Position numbers and translations under genes: made by a program. Shown piece after piece: positions 18,635 to 26,465 of a DNA stretch of 38,019 bases (within the stretch, counting starts at the first letter, position 1; every line of letters starts with the position of its first letter). Below the pieces are notes generated by a model, which saw only the letters and a program-made list of their open reading frames with translations, ran no database searches and was not told the origin of the DNA. The stretch comes from an uncultured Bacteroidales bacterium. Lineage in GTDB: Bacteria > Bacteroidota > Bacteroidia > Bacteroidales > Bacteroidaceae. The stretch covers positions 1-38,019 of the forward strand of contig CALEFD010000067.1 in NCBI GenBank assembly GCA_937876995.1. The letters are read 5' to 3'.

Positions 18635-19780
18635 TTAGAATATTTTTTCTTCCAAACTATTCAGACTTCTACCTGTAGGCATTGGGCGTACCGGAGCAGT
18701 AAGTTCAAACTGTCCTGCCTCTATCCATTGCTTAAGTATTTCAGCAATTTCACGAGCGCGAGCCAAACTTGCCATAGGTGCTGTATGAATCTTCTTACCT
18801 CCTATCTCTATTTCACCACTCTGCAACTGTTCGTATGTAACAATTCCCAGATGATCGTAATTATGTCCATAGTCCTGAACATTGGTCATAATCTGGCTGT
18901 TTCTAATTGAAACGCGGGCAGCCAAATCTTCGTCAAGCAACGGAATAGGAATACCTATACCCACAAACATTGACACACCATATTTCTTATAGTATGCAGC
19001 ACGAAGATAACGTGTATTCATTTCACGCATTTCGCCTGCTACTGCTATAGTTCTGGTGTTACCTATAGGAACACCAAATTCATTTACCGGTTTTGATGTA
19101 TTGAACTGGGTTCCATTCCAAGTTACATAACCCTGTGTGCCACACAAGAAAATTTTGGTACCCAAACCTATAGTTCTGCATTCAGGGTCATTGAGCAATG
19201 GCGACAATTCACCAGAAGTACTATAGGAAGCATTCTTCATGTGTGGCAACAAAGTACCCATATAGGTATATTTAATCTTGTCGGTTGTATTTGTTGCTAC
19301 ATTGTAATTCTGATAAGCATTACGTGGATTGCTCAGAATAGCTTCATTAATAGTATCTAACGATATTGTAGTTTTGATATGTTTTCTTGGATAACAATCG
19401 GTACCCTTACCCCATGCTTCAAGGATAAGCTCTTTACCATTTATCAAATCTTCAATAATGTTTGCACCACCATATTTTGGATTAGCAGGATTGCAATCTG
19501 TTGCTCCCACAAAAGTATCAACAGCTGCCAAGCCACCACTTACAGGCACACCATTAATCTCAATACGTTCCATTCTTATAGCCGGCTGAGCATGTCCGAA
19601 ATTGAGTATTGCACCCGATGAACACATTGCACCGAAGGTACCTGTTGTAACAACATCCACCTTTTTTAATATCTCTTTTGGCGACATACTTTTCGCCATT
19701 TCAGAAACCTGTTCGGCTGTTAATACTACAGCCTTTCCTTTTCTGATTTTTTCATTTATCTCTTCGTAACTCCTTACCAT
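18635..19780 (-). CDS. DUF39 homocysteine biosynthesis protein (L-aspartate semialdehyde sulfurtransferase catalytic subunit)
   Basis: 381 residues, cytoplasmic. The family is recognised by TTGTFGAMCSSGA near residue 45, NFGHAQPAIRM, the GATDCNPANPKYGG segment and GKGTDCYPRK. Cys53 and Cys129 occupy the positions of the two cysteines I recall as essential in the Methanosarcina enzyme MA1821, where a persulfide converts aspartate semialdehyde to homocysteine using sulfide. It is the first gene of an operon with a NIL-ferredoxin, UPF0280 and an acyltransferase. A promoter matching the phylum pattern lies at 19807-19838. This route bypasses acyl-homoserine intermediates. The substrate assignment rests on family knowledge. 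Confidence 0.92.
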   Translation of the reverse strand: MVRSYEEINEKIRKGKAVVLTAEQVSEMAKSMSPKEILKKVDVVTTGTFGAMCSSGAILNFGHAQPAIRMERIEINGVPVSGGLAAVDTFVGATDCNPANPKYGGANIIEDLINGKELILEAWGKGTDCYPRKHIKTTISLDTINEAILSNPRNAYQNYNVATNTTDKIKYTYMGTLLPHMKNASYSTSGELSPLLNDPECRTIGLGTKIFLCGTQGYVTWNGTQFNTSKPVNEFGVPIGNTRTIAVAGEMREMNTRYLRAAYYKKYGVSMFVGIGIPIPLLDEDLAARVSIRNSQIMTNVQDYGHNYDHLGIVTYEQLQSGEIEIGGKKIHTAPMASLARAREIAEILKQWIEAGQFELTAPVRPMPTGRSLNSLEEKIF

Positions 19781-19806
19781 ATTCTTATATAATGGAAAAC
19801 CAAGCG

Positions 19807-19838
19807 CAAAGTAAGTTCAAAGTAGCGAAATAGCCAAA
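19807..19838 (-). promoter_or_regulatory. Promoter of the DUF39 operon
   Basis: On the minus strand, TTTG (19838-19835), exactly 20 bases and TTACTTTG (19814-19807) match TTTG-N20-TAnnTTTG with one change. The start would be near 19800, about 20 bases before the ATG. A second CTACTTTG lies 14 bases upstream and may be an alternative. Confidence 0.5.
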
Positions 19839-19864
19839 CTATTTTTTAATTTATCTAAAATTAT

Positions 19865-19872
19865 TAACTTCG
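19865..19872 (+). promoter_or_regulatory. -7 element of GH10
   Basis: TAACTTCG fits TAnnTTTG with one change and lies 26 bases before the ATG at 19899. The upstream spacer holds only T-runs and no clear TTG. Confidence 0.4.
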
Positions 19873-19898
19873 CAAACAAATCCATAACTAATAATTGT

Positions 19899-22439
19899 AT
19901 GAAATCAAAAAGAATCATTTTGACTGTTATTACAGTGTTTGCAACATACTTAGTTTCTGCAAAAACCATATACACCGATAATGGCGATACATTGAATTAT
20001 TGTGTAAACAACAAATCGGATAGCTACACAACAATTTCAGATGAAATCAGAATAAATGCTAATGATACCGTAAGTGTACTTACATCGCGTTACACAGAGT
20101 GGACAGGTAAAGTTACGGGCAAAGGAACACTGAATATCCTTTCAGGTGGAGAACGTACATACATAGGAACTCTTAAAAGTAAGGGATCTACCTACCCCGA
20201 TTGGAGTACCTTTACTGGCGATGTTCATATCTACCCTTATAAAGAGGTTGTAGGAAGTTGCGGTTTTTATGGTATTCTGCTACATAGTGGAACATTCCAG
20301 CCCGATAATATCTCAGGCTCTAATTACAACAAACTGTTTGAAAAGAAACGTGTAGTTCTGCATAATGGAGCCACTATTGCCATAGAATCTGGAACTCGCG
20401 GAATACGTTTTGGAGAGTTACAAACCGAACAAGGAAGTTCTATGACAGGTTACTATAAAAAGAGCAGTGCCATATCCTATTATATATTAGGTGGTAAAAA
20501 CACAAATTCTAAACTTGCCGGAAGAATCTACAATTCAGCATCCGGAAACAAAGTGGGAATTATTAAAGAAGGAACAGGTACCTACACAATTACCGGCACT
20601 AACAATGATATAAATGCCGGTATCAGACTTACCAAAGGAACAATATCTGTAGATAATGATATAGAGCAGACAAAAGCAGAAAAAGGCGGTGGTGCAACCG
20701 GTAAAAACGGTTCGGTTATAGTATATGAAGATGCAGTATTAGCCGGCATTGGTTCTATAGCATCTGCAACAGAAGTTTACGGTTCTATAAAACCTGGAAA
20801 CAACGCCACAGGAACACTATATTTTACAGATTTTCAGAGCGAAACATCACAAGTAAAAGTCACAATGCATCCGGAATCAAATATTATTTGTCAGATAGCT
20901 GACACATCGTGTTACGACAGACTGCATATAGACGGCATAGTATCTTACAGCAATAAAACAGAAGATTTTGACCAATCAGAAAAAATGCCAAATATCACTA
21001 TAGAACTGGTAGATTCCGTACTGTCTGTAAACGATGAATTCATATTGCTTTCAGCTACAGAAAAGATAGGCACAGATTGGAATTTCAACATCATCTACCC
21101 TAAAAATTATACATGGGTAATAGAACAGCGAGAGGCAGATAATGGTTCATATACACTGGTTGCAAAAGTAACATCATTAGATTATAGTGGTCAAGGCGAT
21201 ATAGAGACAGGCAGTGATGACGAAAACATATTCCAGGGCTACCCCAATGATGATTGGACTTATGACATCACAGATAACACCCCATTGCGTACATACGCAG
21301 ACATTTTGGGTAAGAAGATAGGAGTAGCTGCAGCAAGTTATCGCTACGATTGCAGTCGTAACGATGGAGAGACCGGTTTGGTAGGCAACCAATTCAATAT
21401 TATTGTTGGTGAAAACGAAATGAAATTCGATGCTACAGAACCAAATAAAAACAGTTTCAACTACGGAGGTTCCGATGCTATTGTATGGGTGGCAAGCAGG
21501 TTTAACCAGAAGGTACGCGGACACACATTAGCATGGCATTCACAAGTACCTGAATGGGTAAGTCAAGACGGCAAAAAGAACAACCACAATTATACGCGTC
21601 AGGAACTTCTAAGCATACTCAAGAACCACATCTTTAACGTAGTTGGAAAATACAAAGGAAAAATTGTTGAATGGGATGTTTGCAATGAGGTACTTGACGA
21701 TGACCAAAGCATAGTACGTACTAACCCCGATGCATACAAATTACGTCCATCTATCTGGGCAACATATATAGGCGAAGACTTTATAGATTCAGCCTTTGTT
21801 TGGGCACATCAGGCTGACCCACAAGCCAAACTCTACATAAACGATTATGGTGTGGAATTCATGGGTGGAACAAAATCTGAAGCATACTACAATCTGGTTA
21901 AGAGACTTATCAAATCCGGAATACCTATTGAGGGATGCGGCTTGCAGTGCCATCTTACCACAGGAGAATTAGACACACTTAAATTAGAAAAGAACATTAA
22001 ACGTTATGCTGAAATTGGCATGAAATGTATTATCACTGAATTAGATATTGCATTAGCCGATCCATATTCAAGTGATGCTTTAGAACGTCAAGCAAAGGAA
22101 TATGGAGCAATTACGCGCGTATTTTTGCGTAATGACAACTGCCCCACAATGCTTGTATGGGGAATATCAGACAATCATTCCTGGCGCCAAAATCAGCCAC
22201 TGTTATACAACAGTTCACTTAAACCAAAACCGGCATACTACAACGTGCATGCACAGCTTAGGATAGCAGCAAACAGAGTAACTTCGGTCGAGAAACCATC
22301 ATCTTTAGATGAATTGTCTATCAAAGAGATACGTTTCTACAATATGGCAGGACAATTAACCACTAACCCAAGTGGATTAGTCATTAAACAGACCATATAC
22401 ACCAATGGAACTGTCATCACCACAAAAGAGATTAAATAG
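19899..22439 (+). CDS. Secreted GH10 endo-beta-1,4-xylanase with N-terminal beta-repeat region
   Basis: 846 residues. A signal peptide (about 1-21, ends VSA) is followed by a roughly 430-residue beta-rich region. That region carries repeats of the autotransporter-strand type (GTGTYTITGTNNDINAGI, TKGTISVDND). The GH10 barrel covers about 455-790, with VRGHTLAWHSQ, acid/base Glu597 in WDVCNE and nucleophile Glu714 in ITELDIA, so the catalytic pair is intact. WGISDNHSW closes the barrel. The last 40 or so residues (IRFYNMAGQL and GLVIKQ) resemble a type IX secretion-type tail but are degenerate. The enzyme hydrolyses the xylan backbone outside the cell or at the surface. The N-terminal region may bind glycan or serve as a stalk; this is inference. 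It is divergent from the DUF39 operon and 76 bases ahead of GH9. Confidence 0.94.
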   Translation: MKSKRIILTVITVFATYLVSAKTIYTDNGDTLNYCVNNKSDSYTTISDEIRINANDTVSVLTSRYTEWTGKVTGKGTLNILSGGERTYIGTLKSKGSTYPDWSTFTGDVHIYPYKEVVGSCGFYGILLHSGTFQPDNISGSNYNKLFEKKRVVLHNGATIAIESGTRGIRFGELQTEQGSSMTGYYKKSSAISYYILGGKNTNSKLAGRIYNSASGNKVGIIKEGTGTYTITGTNNDINAGIRLTKGTISVDNDIEQTKAEKGGGATGKNGSVIVYEDAVLAGIGSIASATEVYGSIKPGNNATGTLYFTDFQSETSQVKVTMHPESNIICQIADTSCYDRLHIDGIVSYSNKTEDFDQSEKMPNITIELVDSVLSVNDEFILLSATEKIGTDWNFNIIYPKNYTWVIEQREADNGSYTLVAKVTSLDYSGQGDIETGSDDENIFQGYPNDDWTYDITDNTPLRTYADILGKKIGVAAASYRYDCSRNDGETGLVGNQFNIIVGENEMKFDATEPNKNSFNYGGSDAIVWVASRFNQKVRGHTLAWHSQVPEWVSQDGKKNNHNYTRQELLSILKNHIFNVVGKYKGKIVEWDVCNEVLDDDQSIVRTNPDAYKLRPSIWATYIGEDFIDSAFVWAHQADPQAKLYINDYGVEFMGGTKSEAYYNLVKRLIKSGIPIEGCGLQCHLTTGELDTLKLEKNIKRYAEIGMKCIITELDIALADPYSSDALERQAKEYGAITRVFLRNDNCPTMLVWGISDNHSWRQNQPLLYNSSLKPKPAYYNVHAQLRIAANRVTSVEKPSSLDELSIKEIRFYNMAGQLTTNPSGLVIKQTIYTNGTVITTKEIK

Positions 22440-22478
22440 TTTTCTATAGAAATATTACAATACTAAAAATCCATTTTG

Positions 22479-22486
22479 TAATTTTG
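22479..22486 (+). promoter_or_regulatory. -7 element of GH9
   Basis: TAATTTTG is an exact TAnnTTTG match, 29 bases before the GH9 start. A 12-base perfect palindrome TTTCTATAGAAA (22441-22452) lies between the GH10 stop and this box and could be an operator. It suggests GH9 has its own promoter. Confidence 0.45.
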
Positions 22487-22515
22487 GGCAATTATATTAA
22501 CCATCTAATGTTTAT

Positions 22516-24831
22516 ATGAAATTCAAAACAATCGCTACGTCGCTGCTTGCATTGGCAGCCGTAATGGCACCCAGCTTGGTAAGTGCCACAAAATTTCTTG
22601 AATTAAAGGTAATAGACAAAGACTACCTTATGGTTCATTTCCGTGATGGTGAAGTTCGTTATCGTGATGACGGAACAGGTCCAAGTGCCTATTTAGGTCA
22701 TTCATTCGCAGAAGGCGATGATACCCTGCTTGTATTTGGACAGAGATTAGACCCTGCAGTAGCAGCCAAAGCCGATTCATGGACCATTACATCGGCAGAC
22801 GACAAATCGTTTGGCAACAGTGTAGCTGTCAATGCATGGAGAAAATCCAAACCTATGAACACCGACAACACCCTTACCAGCGAACTGGATCATTGGATAT
22901 TCCTACAACTTCCACAGTCCATGAAACAGGGTTGCACCTATACCGTATCTATCCCTAACGGATTAGGATCTGACACAAATAGTGCAGAAGTAAAGTTTGA
23001 TATTTGGAATTCTCAATCAGAAGCTGTTCACGTTAATATCTTAGGTTACACTCCTCAAGAAGCAACCAAAGCTGCTGACCTATATTTATGGTTGGGCGAT
23101 GGCGGCCAGCGAGACTATTCATCATTTGTTGGCAAGAAAGTCTATCTGTACAACGTAGAAACAGGCAAATCAAAGAAAGTAGGTAATGTAAAATTCTGGA
23201 TGTCTGCTTCTGAATCCACAAACGAAGCCAATAAAAAGAATATGACCGGTTCCGACGTGTGGAATATCGACTTTAAAGAATCAAAACCGGGACGTTATCG
23301 TCTTGTTGTAGAGGGCGTAGGTTGCAGTATGGACTTTGACATAAGCAACGAAGTATATTTCCAGCCATACCGTTTCTCTGTACGTGGTTATTACTATATG
23401 CGTTTAGGTGAACCAATAGATTCATCAGTAACCCCTATTCCACGTCAGCCTATGTTTATTCCGGAAGTAGATCCTGTAGGCTTCACTGTTTATAAAACAG
23501 ACCTTCATCCTTGGCATCCGGATTGGCGCAGAATAGGTGGCGACGTATGGGACGAACCACACTTTAAACCGGCTCTGACATCTGCATTCTGGCAGCATCG
23601 TCTTCCTGGCAATCCTGTTAATACAGAGGTTCGCGGAGGACACTCTGATGCATTTGACTGGGACCGTCATCTGGCACACGTAGGTAACATCTATGATATG
23701 ATTCTTCCTTATATTCTAACAAACGGACGCATATCGGAAGATAATCTTGGCATACGCGAAAGTGGTAATGGAATTCCTGATATTATTGACGAAGCCCGCA
23801 ATGAAGTGGATTTCTTCTTGAGTATTCGCGATGGTGAAGGCTATTCACAAGGTGTTACAAACCCATCATCAGAATGGAGCATAATGTTCCAAGCAGGTAC
23901 CACCACAATGGCAGCTTGGGCTAATGCTGCAAACTGTGCAGTATTGGCAGCAGCATTCCAGATTCATGGTGACGAAGAACTTTGCAAATACTATACAGAT
24001 GAAGCTATTACAGCATTCAACTATGCTTCCAAACAGGAGAATTCTCAGCTTGACGATCTACAGGACATAGGTAGCGCAAGTATGCGTGGACGCGATTTCC
24101 GTCAGTTGGCTGCAGCTTACCTGTATAACGTAACAGGCGACACCAAATGGGAAGATATTATGGCAGAAGAGAGTGTTGTGAAAGATGGTAAGACCCCTAT
24201 CTTCAGCAAGAGCAGAAACAGATACTATCAGATCTGGGCTACTGCTGCTTATTTAGCTTGTCCTCAGGAACGTCACTATCCTGAACTTTACAACAATATG
24301 AAGGCAAGTGTTGACTATCAGGCAAATGAAAACAATGTCAACTTTATGAGCACACGTCCATCACGTCGTACTGCAAACGATTCACGTTGGCAGGTATCAG
24401 AAAACCTGCAAATGGTTATGATGGCTCACTATATTGCAGATAATGCTACACGTAAAGCAGAACTGGAAAAAGCGATGTATATGGAAGCCGGTTGGGGTCT
24501 GGGAAGAAACCCTTCAAACACTGTTGAAATGACAGGTTTGGGTGAACGTCATATCATAGATTGCTACACCACAGGTCGTAATGATGGTACTCCGGGTTCA
24601 CATCCCGGACAGACTCCGTTCAATGGTACAGAGACCTGGTCTGCAGGCAATGGTGGCGATGCCCGCATTATTCTAAATCGTTGTTACCCTGACTGGTACA
24701 ATGGTGGTTGGCCACAACAGGAATCTTTCTTCAATATTCGCTATATGTGGGTTAATGGAGAATTCACTCCACGTGAGACTATGCGTGGCAAGATGGCTCT
24801 TTTGGGCTATCTCTACGGCATTCGCAAGTAA
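22516..24831 (+). CDS. Secreted GH9 family glycoside hydrolase (beta-glucanase or related)
   Basis: 771 residues. A signal peptide (about 1-24, ends VSA) precedes an N-terminal Ig-like (CelD_N) domain (about 95-285, with VNILGYTP and KPGRYRLVVEG). The GH9 alpha-barrel follows. The usual DAGD pair corresponds to D378-A-F-D381 in GGHSDAFDWDRH, and SGNGIPDIIDEARNEVDFFL is typical. The C-terminal acid is likely Glu736 in GGWPQQESF, where the common form is NE. YTTGRNDGTPGSHPGQTPFNG is a family-like binding segment. GH9 enzymes cut cellulose, xyloglucan or mixed-linkage glucan. The altered catalytic blocks show a divergent subgroup, so the substrate is open. A strong terminator follows at 24854-24898. 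Confidence 0.9.
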   Translation: MKFKTIATSLLALAAVMAPSLVSATKFLELKVIDKDYLMVHFRDGEVRYRDDGTGPSAYLGHSFAEGDDTLLVFGQRLDPAVAAKADSWTITSADDKSFGNSVAVNAWRKSKPMNTDNTLTSELDHWIFLQLPQSMKQGCTYTVSIPNGLGSDTNSAEVKFDIWNSQSEAVHVNILGYTPQEATKAADLYLWLGDGGQRDYSSFVGKKVYLYNVETGKSKKVGNVKFWMSASESTNEANKKNMTGSDVWNIDFKESKPGRYRLVVEGVGCSMDFDISNEVYFQPYRFSVRGYYYMRLGEPIDSSVTPIPRQPMFIPEVDPVGFTVYKTDLHPWHPDWRRIGGDVWDEPHFKPALTSAFWQHRLPGNPVNTEVRGGHSDAFDWDRHLAHVGNIYDMILPYILTNGRISEDNLGIRESGNGIPDIIDEARNEVDFFLSIRDGEGYSQGVTNPSSEWSIMFQAGTTTMAAWANAANCAVLAAAFQIHGDEELCKYYTDEAITAFNYASKQENSQLDDLQDIGSASMRGRDFRQLAAAYLYNVTGDTKWEDIMAEESVVKDGKTPIFSKSRNRYYQIWATAAYLACPQERHYPELYNNMKASVDYQANENNVNFMSTRPSRRTANDSRWQVSENLQMVMMAHYIADNATRKAELEKAMYMEAGWGLGRNPSNTVEMTGLGERHIIDCYTTGRNDGTPGSHPGQTPFNGTETWSAGNGGDARIILNRCYPDWYNGGWPQQESFFNIRYMWVNGEFTPRETMRGKMALLGYLYGIRK

Positions 24832-24853
24832 GATTTTACTTACATAACTACAG

Positions 24854-24898
24854 CAGTATCGTAATTACCACAAGGGCAGTTACGATACTGTTTTTTTT
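24854..24898 (+). terminator. Rho-independent terminator after GH9
   Basis: An 11-bp perfect stem pairs CAGTATCGTAA (24854-24864) with TTACGATACTG (24880-24890). It encloses a 15-base loop and is followed by eight T residues. Confidence 0.93.
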
Positions 24899-25170
24899 CT
24901 GACATTCGTAGTGGAAAATCAGGACATAGCTGTTCGAAGCTGCTCCGTTCTCCATCAGACCTAAAACGTAGAACTCGACCTTTTAGCCAGCCTAACGGCT
25001 GTCTAACGTGTCTCAAACATGCTCCGTTTTTTCACGGTCCTCCGGTTCACTACGCTATCTCGCTTCTCACAGATAGTCCTTCTTTTTCCACCACTCCAAT
25101 TTGTATTAAAACCACTGTAATAGAACAAATCACAATAATTACACCTACAAAAACAAAGTCCCTATTCTGC
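24865..25170 (+). other. GC-richer stop-free stretch upstream of the DUF3791 module
   Basis: From the TAA at 24862 to the TAA at 25171 one plus-strand frame stays open for about 102 codons but has no ATG. It reads DIRSGKSGHSCSKLL from 24901. The part from about 24901 to 25095 is visibly richer in G and C than its surroundings. It is bounded by GTGGAAAA (24911-24918) and TTTTCCAC (25084-25091), and holds short hairpins such as CAGCC-TAAC-GGCTG. It may be a remnant gene, a dispersed repeat or a structured RNA; I cannot tell which. The rest of this 520-base gap (25095-25354) is AT-rich with the hairpin at 25168 and two -7 boxes. Confidence 0.45.
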
Positions 25171-25250
25171 TAATTCTTTCATTAGCAATCGATAGCCAAG
25201 AGAGCAATAATCATATCCAGATTATAGTGTGAAACGAGGTATTTAGGGAC
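25158..25250. repeat. Nested inverted repeats upstream of the DUF3791 module
   Basis: GTCCCTA (25158-25164) and TAGGGAC (25244-25250) are inverted copies. Inside them, TGCTAAT (25168-25174) and ATTAGCA (25181-25187) form a perfect 7-bp hairpin with a 6-base loop. No coding sequence overlaps them. They could be operators or scars. Confidence 0.4.
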
Positions 25251-25279
25251 AATAAAAGTAGGTTTTAAAGAAAATGAAG

Positions 25280-25339
25280 TATATTTGCATGAGAGAATTA
25301 TTATAAATGAAATCTTTCAGAGATATTTTTATAGCTTTG
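25280..25339 (+). promoter_or_regulatory. Two candidate -7 elements for the DUF3791/DUF3990 module
   Basis: TATATTTG (25280-25287) and TAGCTTTG (25332-25339) both match TAnnTTTG exactly. The first would allow an ATG at 25307 and the second only the ATG at 25355. Neither has TTG at the preferred spacing. Confidence 0.45.
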
Positions 25340-25354
25340 TATTTTCATTGCGTT

Positions 25355-25594
25355 ATGGAAGAACTAAGAAAAATATCAAAAGATCAAATTGTAATGGCTT
25401 TCGTAGCTACTTGCATTGAAGCAACTGCACGACAGTTAAATACCAGCTACAATGAGGTATTCCAGCGTATGGAACGTATTGGTTTAATAGATAACTATAT
25501 TCTACCCAACTACGAACCTCTTCATAGCGAAAGTCGTGAAGTGTTGGTACAAAGGCTTATTGAATGTTTAATAAATTGGGAAAACAGACTATGA
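25355..25594 (+). CDS. DUF3791 domain protein (small partner of DUF3990)
   Basis: 79 residues from the ATG at 25355. An in-frame ATG at 25307 would add 16 hydrophobic residues, but the shorter form fits the family length better and has its own -7 box. The fold is predicted to be helical. The pattern FVATCIEATARQLN followed by IGLIDNYILPNYEPLHSES matches DUF3791, whose members typically read ENYEVLHTQ at this place. The family has no established biochemistry, but it recurs beside DUF3990. Its stop overlaps the next start in an ATGA, so the two proteins are made together. An antitoxin or adaptor role is inference. Confidence 0.8.
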   Translation: MEELRKISKDQIVMAFVATCIEATARQLNTSYNEVFQRMERIGLIDNYILPNYEPLHSESREVLVQRLIECLINWENRL

Positions 25595-26082
25595 ATGATG
25601 TGATAGTATATCATGGTGGAACGGAGATTGTAGAAAATCCTATTTGCAAATTCGGAAGAAAAAACCTTGATTTTGGACAAGGTTTTTATGTGACAGATAT
25701 ACGAAAACAAGCTGTAAAATGGGCAGTTAACATGGCTCAAAGTCGTAACAAAAAGGCCATACTTAATCGATATAAGCTTAATCGGAATGCAATTATAAGC
25801 GAATTTCATTGTTTGATATTCGAAGCTTATGATGAAAAATGGTTGGAGTTTATTGTAAACAATCGTACAGGAGTAAATGTAGCAGACAATTTTGATTATA
25901 TAGAAGGAGGTGTAGCAAACGACCGAGTGGTTGATACCGTCAATCTTTATATTGCCGGTCTTATGGAACTTAGCACTGCGCTACGTGAATTATCAAAGCA
26001 CCAGCCCAATAACCAGATGTGTATTCTTAACCAAAATATTATCAATAAATATCTCATTTATGATGGAGCAGAAGAATTATGA
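25591..26082 (+). CDS. DUF3990 protein with predicted ADP-ribosyltransferase-like fold
   Basis: 163 residues from the ATG at 25591, which overlaps the upstream stop by 4 bases. An ATG 27 bases earlier also exists but would overlap more. The N-terminus VIVYHGG (His8), LDFGQGFYVT (Tyr33) and the later DYIEGGVANDRV (102-113) are the DUF3990 signature. The first two resemble the NAD-binding His and Tyr positions of ADP-ribosyltransferases. No signal peptide or membrane span is present. It lies between two small proteins with overlapping ends, a layout common for toxin-antitoxin or effector-immunity sets. The target and activity are unknown. Confidence 0.8.
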   Translation: MNDVIVYHGGTEIVENPICKFGRKNLDFGQGFYVTDIRKQAVKWAVNMAQSRNKKAILNRYKLNRNAIISEFHCLIFEAYDEKWLEFIVNNRTGVNVADNFDYIEGGVANDRVVDTVNLYIAGLMELSTALRELSKHQPNNQMCILNQNIINKYLIYDGAEEL

Positions 26083-26311
26083 CAGCCCTACAAAATCGCC
26101 TGTGATACAAGAAATCATTATGAGTAATCGCATTGGTGCAATATCTGTATATTTAGCAGAGAAATTAAACATTTATAATATAGACGCATTGAAGTTATTT
26201 TACGCTAGTAAGACATGCGCGAATCTACACGATAAATCTACCGGTTTATATCTCTATGGAGATTTATATATTGCAGATGAATTTATACGTGAAATGCAAA
26301 ACCGACAATAG
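26060..26311 (+). CDS. Small DUF3791-like protein, third gene of the module
   Basis: 83 residues from the ATG at 26060, overlapping the DUF3990 end by 23 bases. Another start at 26120 would give 63 residues beginning MSNRIGAIS. The sequence SVYLAEKLNIYNIDALKLFYASKTCANL with a GLYLYGDLY segment resembles, in length and helical pattern, DUF3791-type proteins and the first gene of this module (CIEATARQLN followed by EVFQRM). Homology between the two is only suggested by eye. It may be a second antitoxin or a subunit of the same complex. A hairpin at 26349-26381 follows. Confidence 0.65.
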   Translation: MMEQKNYDSPTKSPVIQEIIMSNRIGAISVYLAEKLNIYNIDALKLFYASKTCANLHDKSTGLYLYGDLYIADEFIREMQNRQ

Positions 26312-26348
26312 CGCAGATATTTTCTTGATAGTGATATACTAATAAACT

Positions 26349-26381
26349 TTACCGGCGGTTCTTACCAAGTTTCGCCGGTAA
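26349..26381 (+). terminator. Hairpin after the DUF3791/DUF3990 module
   Basis: TTACCGGCG (26349-26357) pairs perfectly with CGCCGGTAA (26373-26381) around a 15-base loop. The downstream sequence TTATTAAAT is only moderately T-rich. Its first 15 bases are identical to those of the terminator at 29175. Probably a terminator, though an RNA element ahead of the TonB receptor cannot be excluded. Confidence 0.6.
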
Positions 26382-26403
26382 TTATTAAATATCTTACCAC
26401 GTA

Positions 26404-26434
26404 TTGGTTAGCTGTACTTTTTTAAGTACATTTG
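26404..26434 (+). promoter_or_regulatory. Promoter of the TonB receptor operon with internal palindrome
   Basis: TTG (26404-26406), exactly 20 bases and TACATTTG (26427-26434) match TTG-N20-TAnnTTTG perfectly. The spacer ends in GTACTT-TTTT-AAGTAC (26414-26429), a 6-bp inverted repeat that overlaps the first bases of the -7 box and would be well placed as a repressor site. Confidence 0.7.
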
Positions 26435-26465
26435 CAGCCGTTTTTTACAAATACAGATTAAGGAC

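Noticed and set aside
25931..26059. Upstream part of the third module gene's open frame
   Set aside because: It overlaps the DUF3990 coding region for over 100 bases; starts at 26060 or 26120 are more economical.
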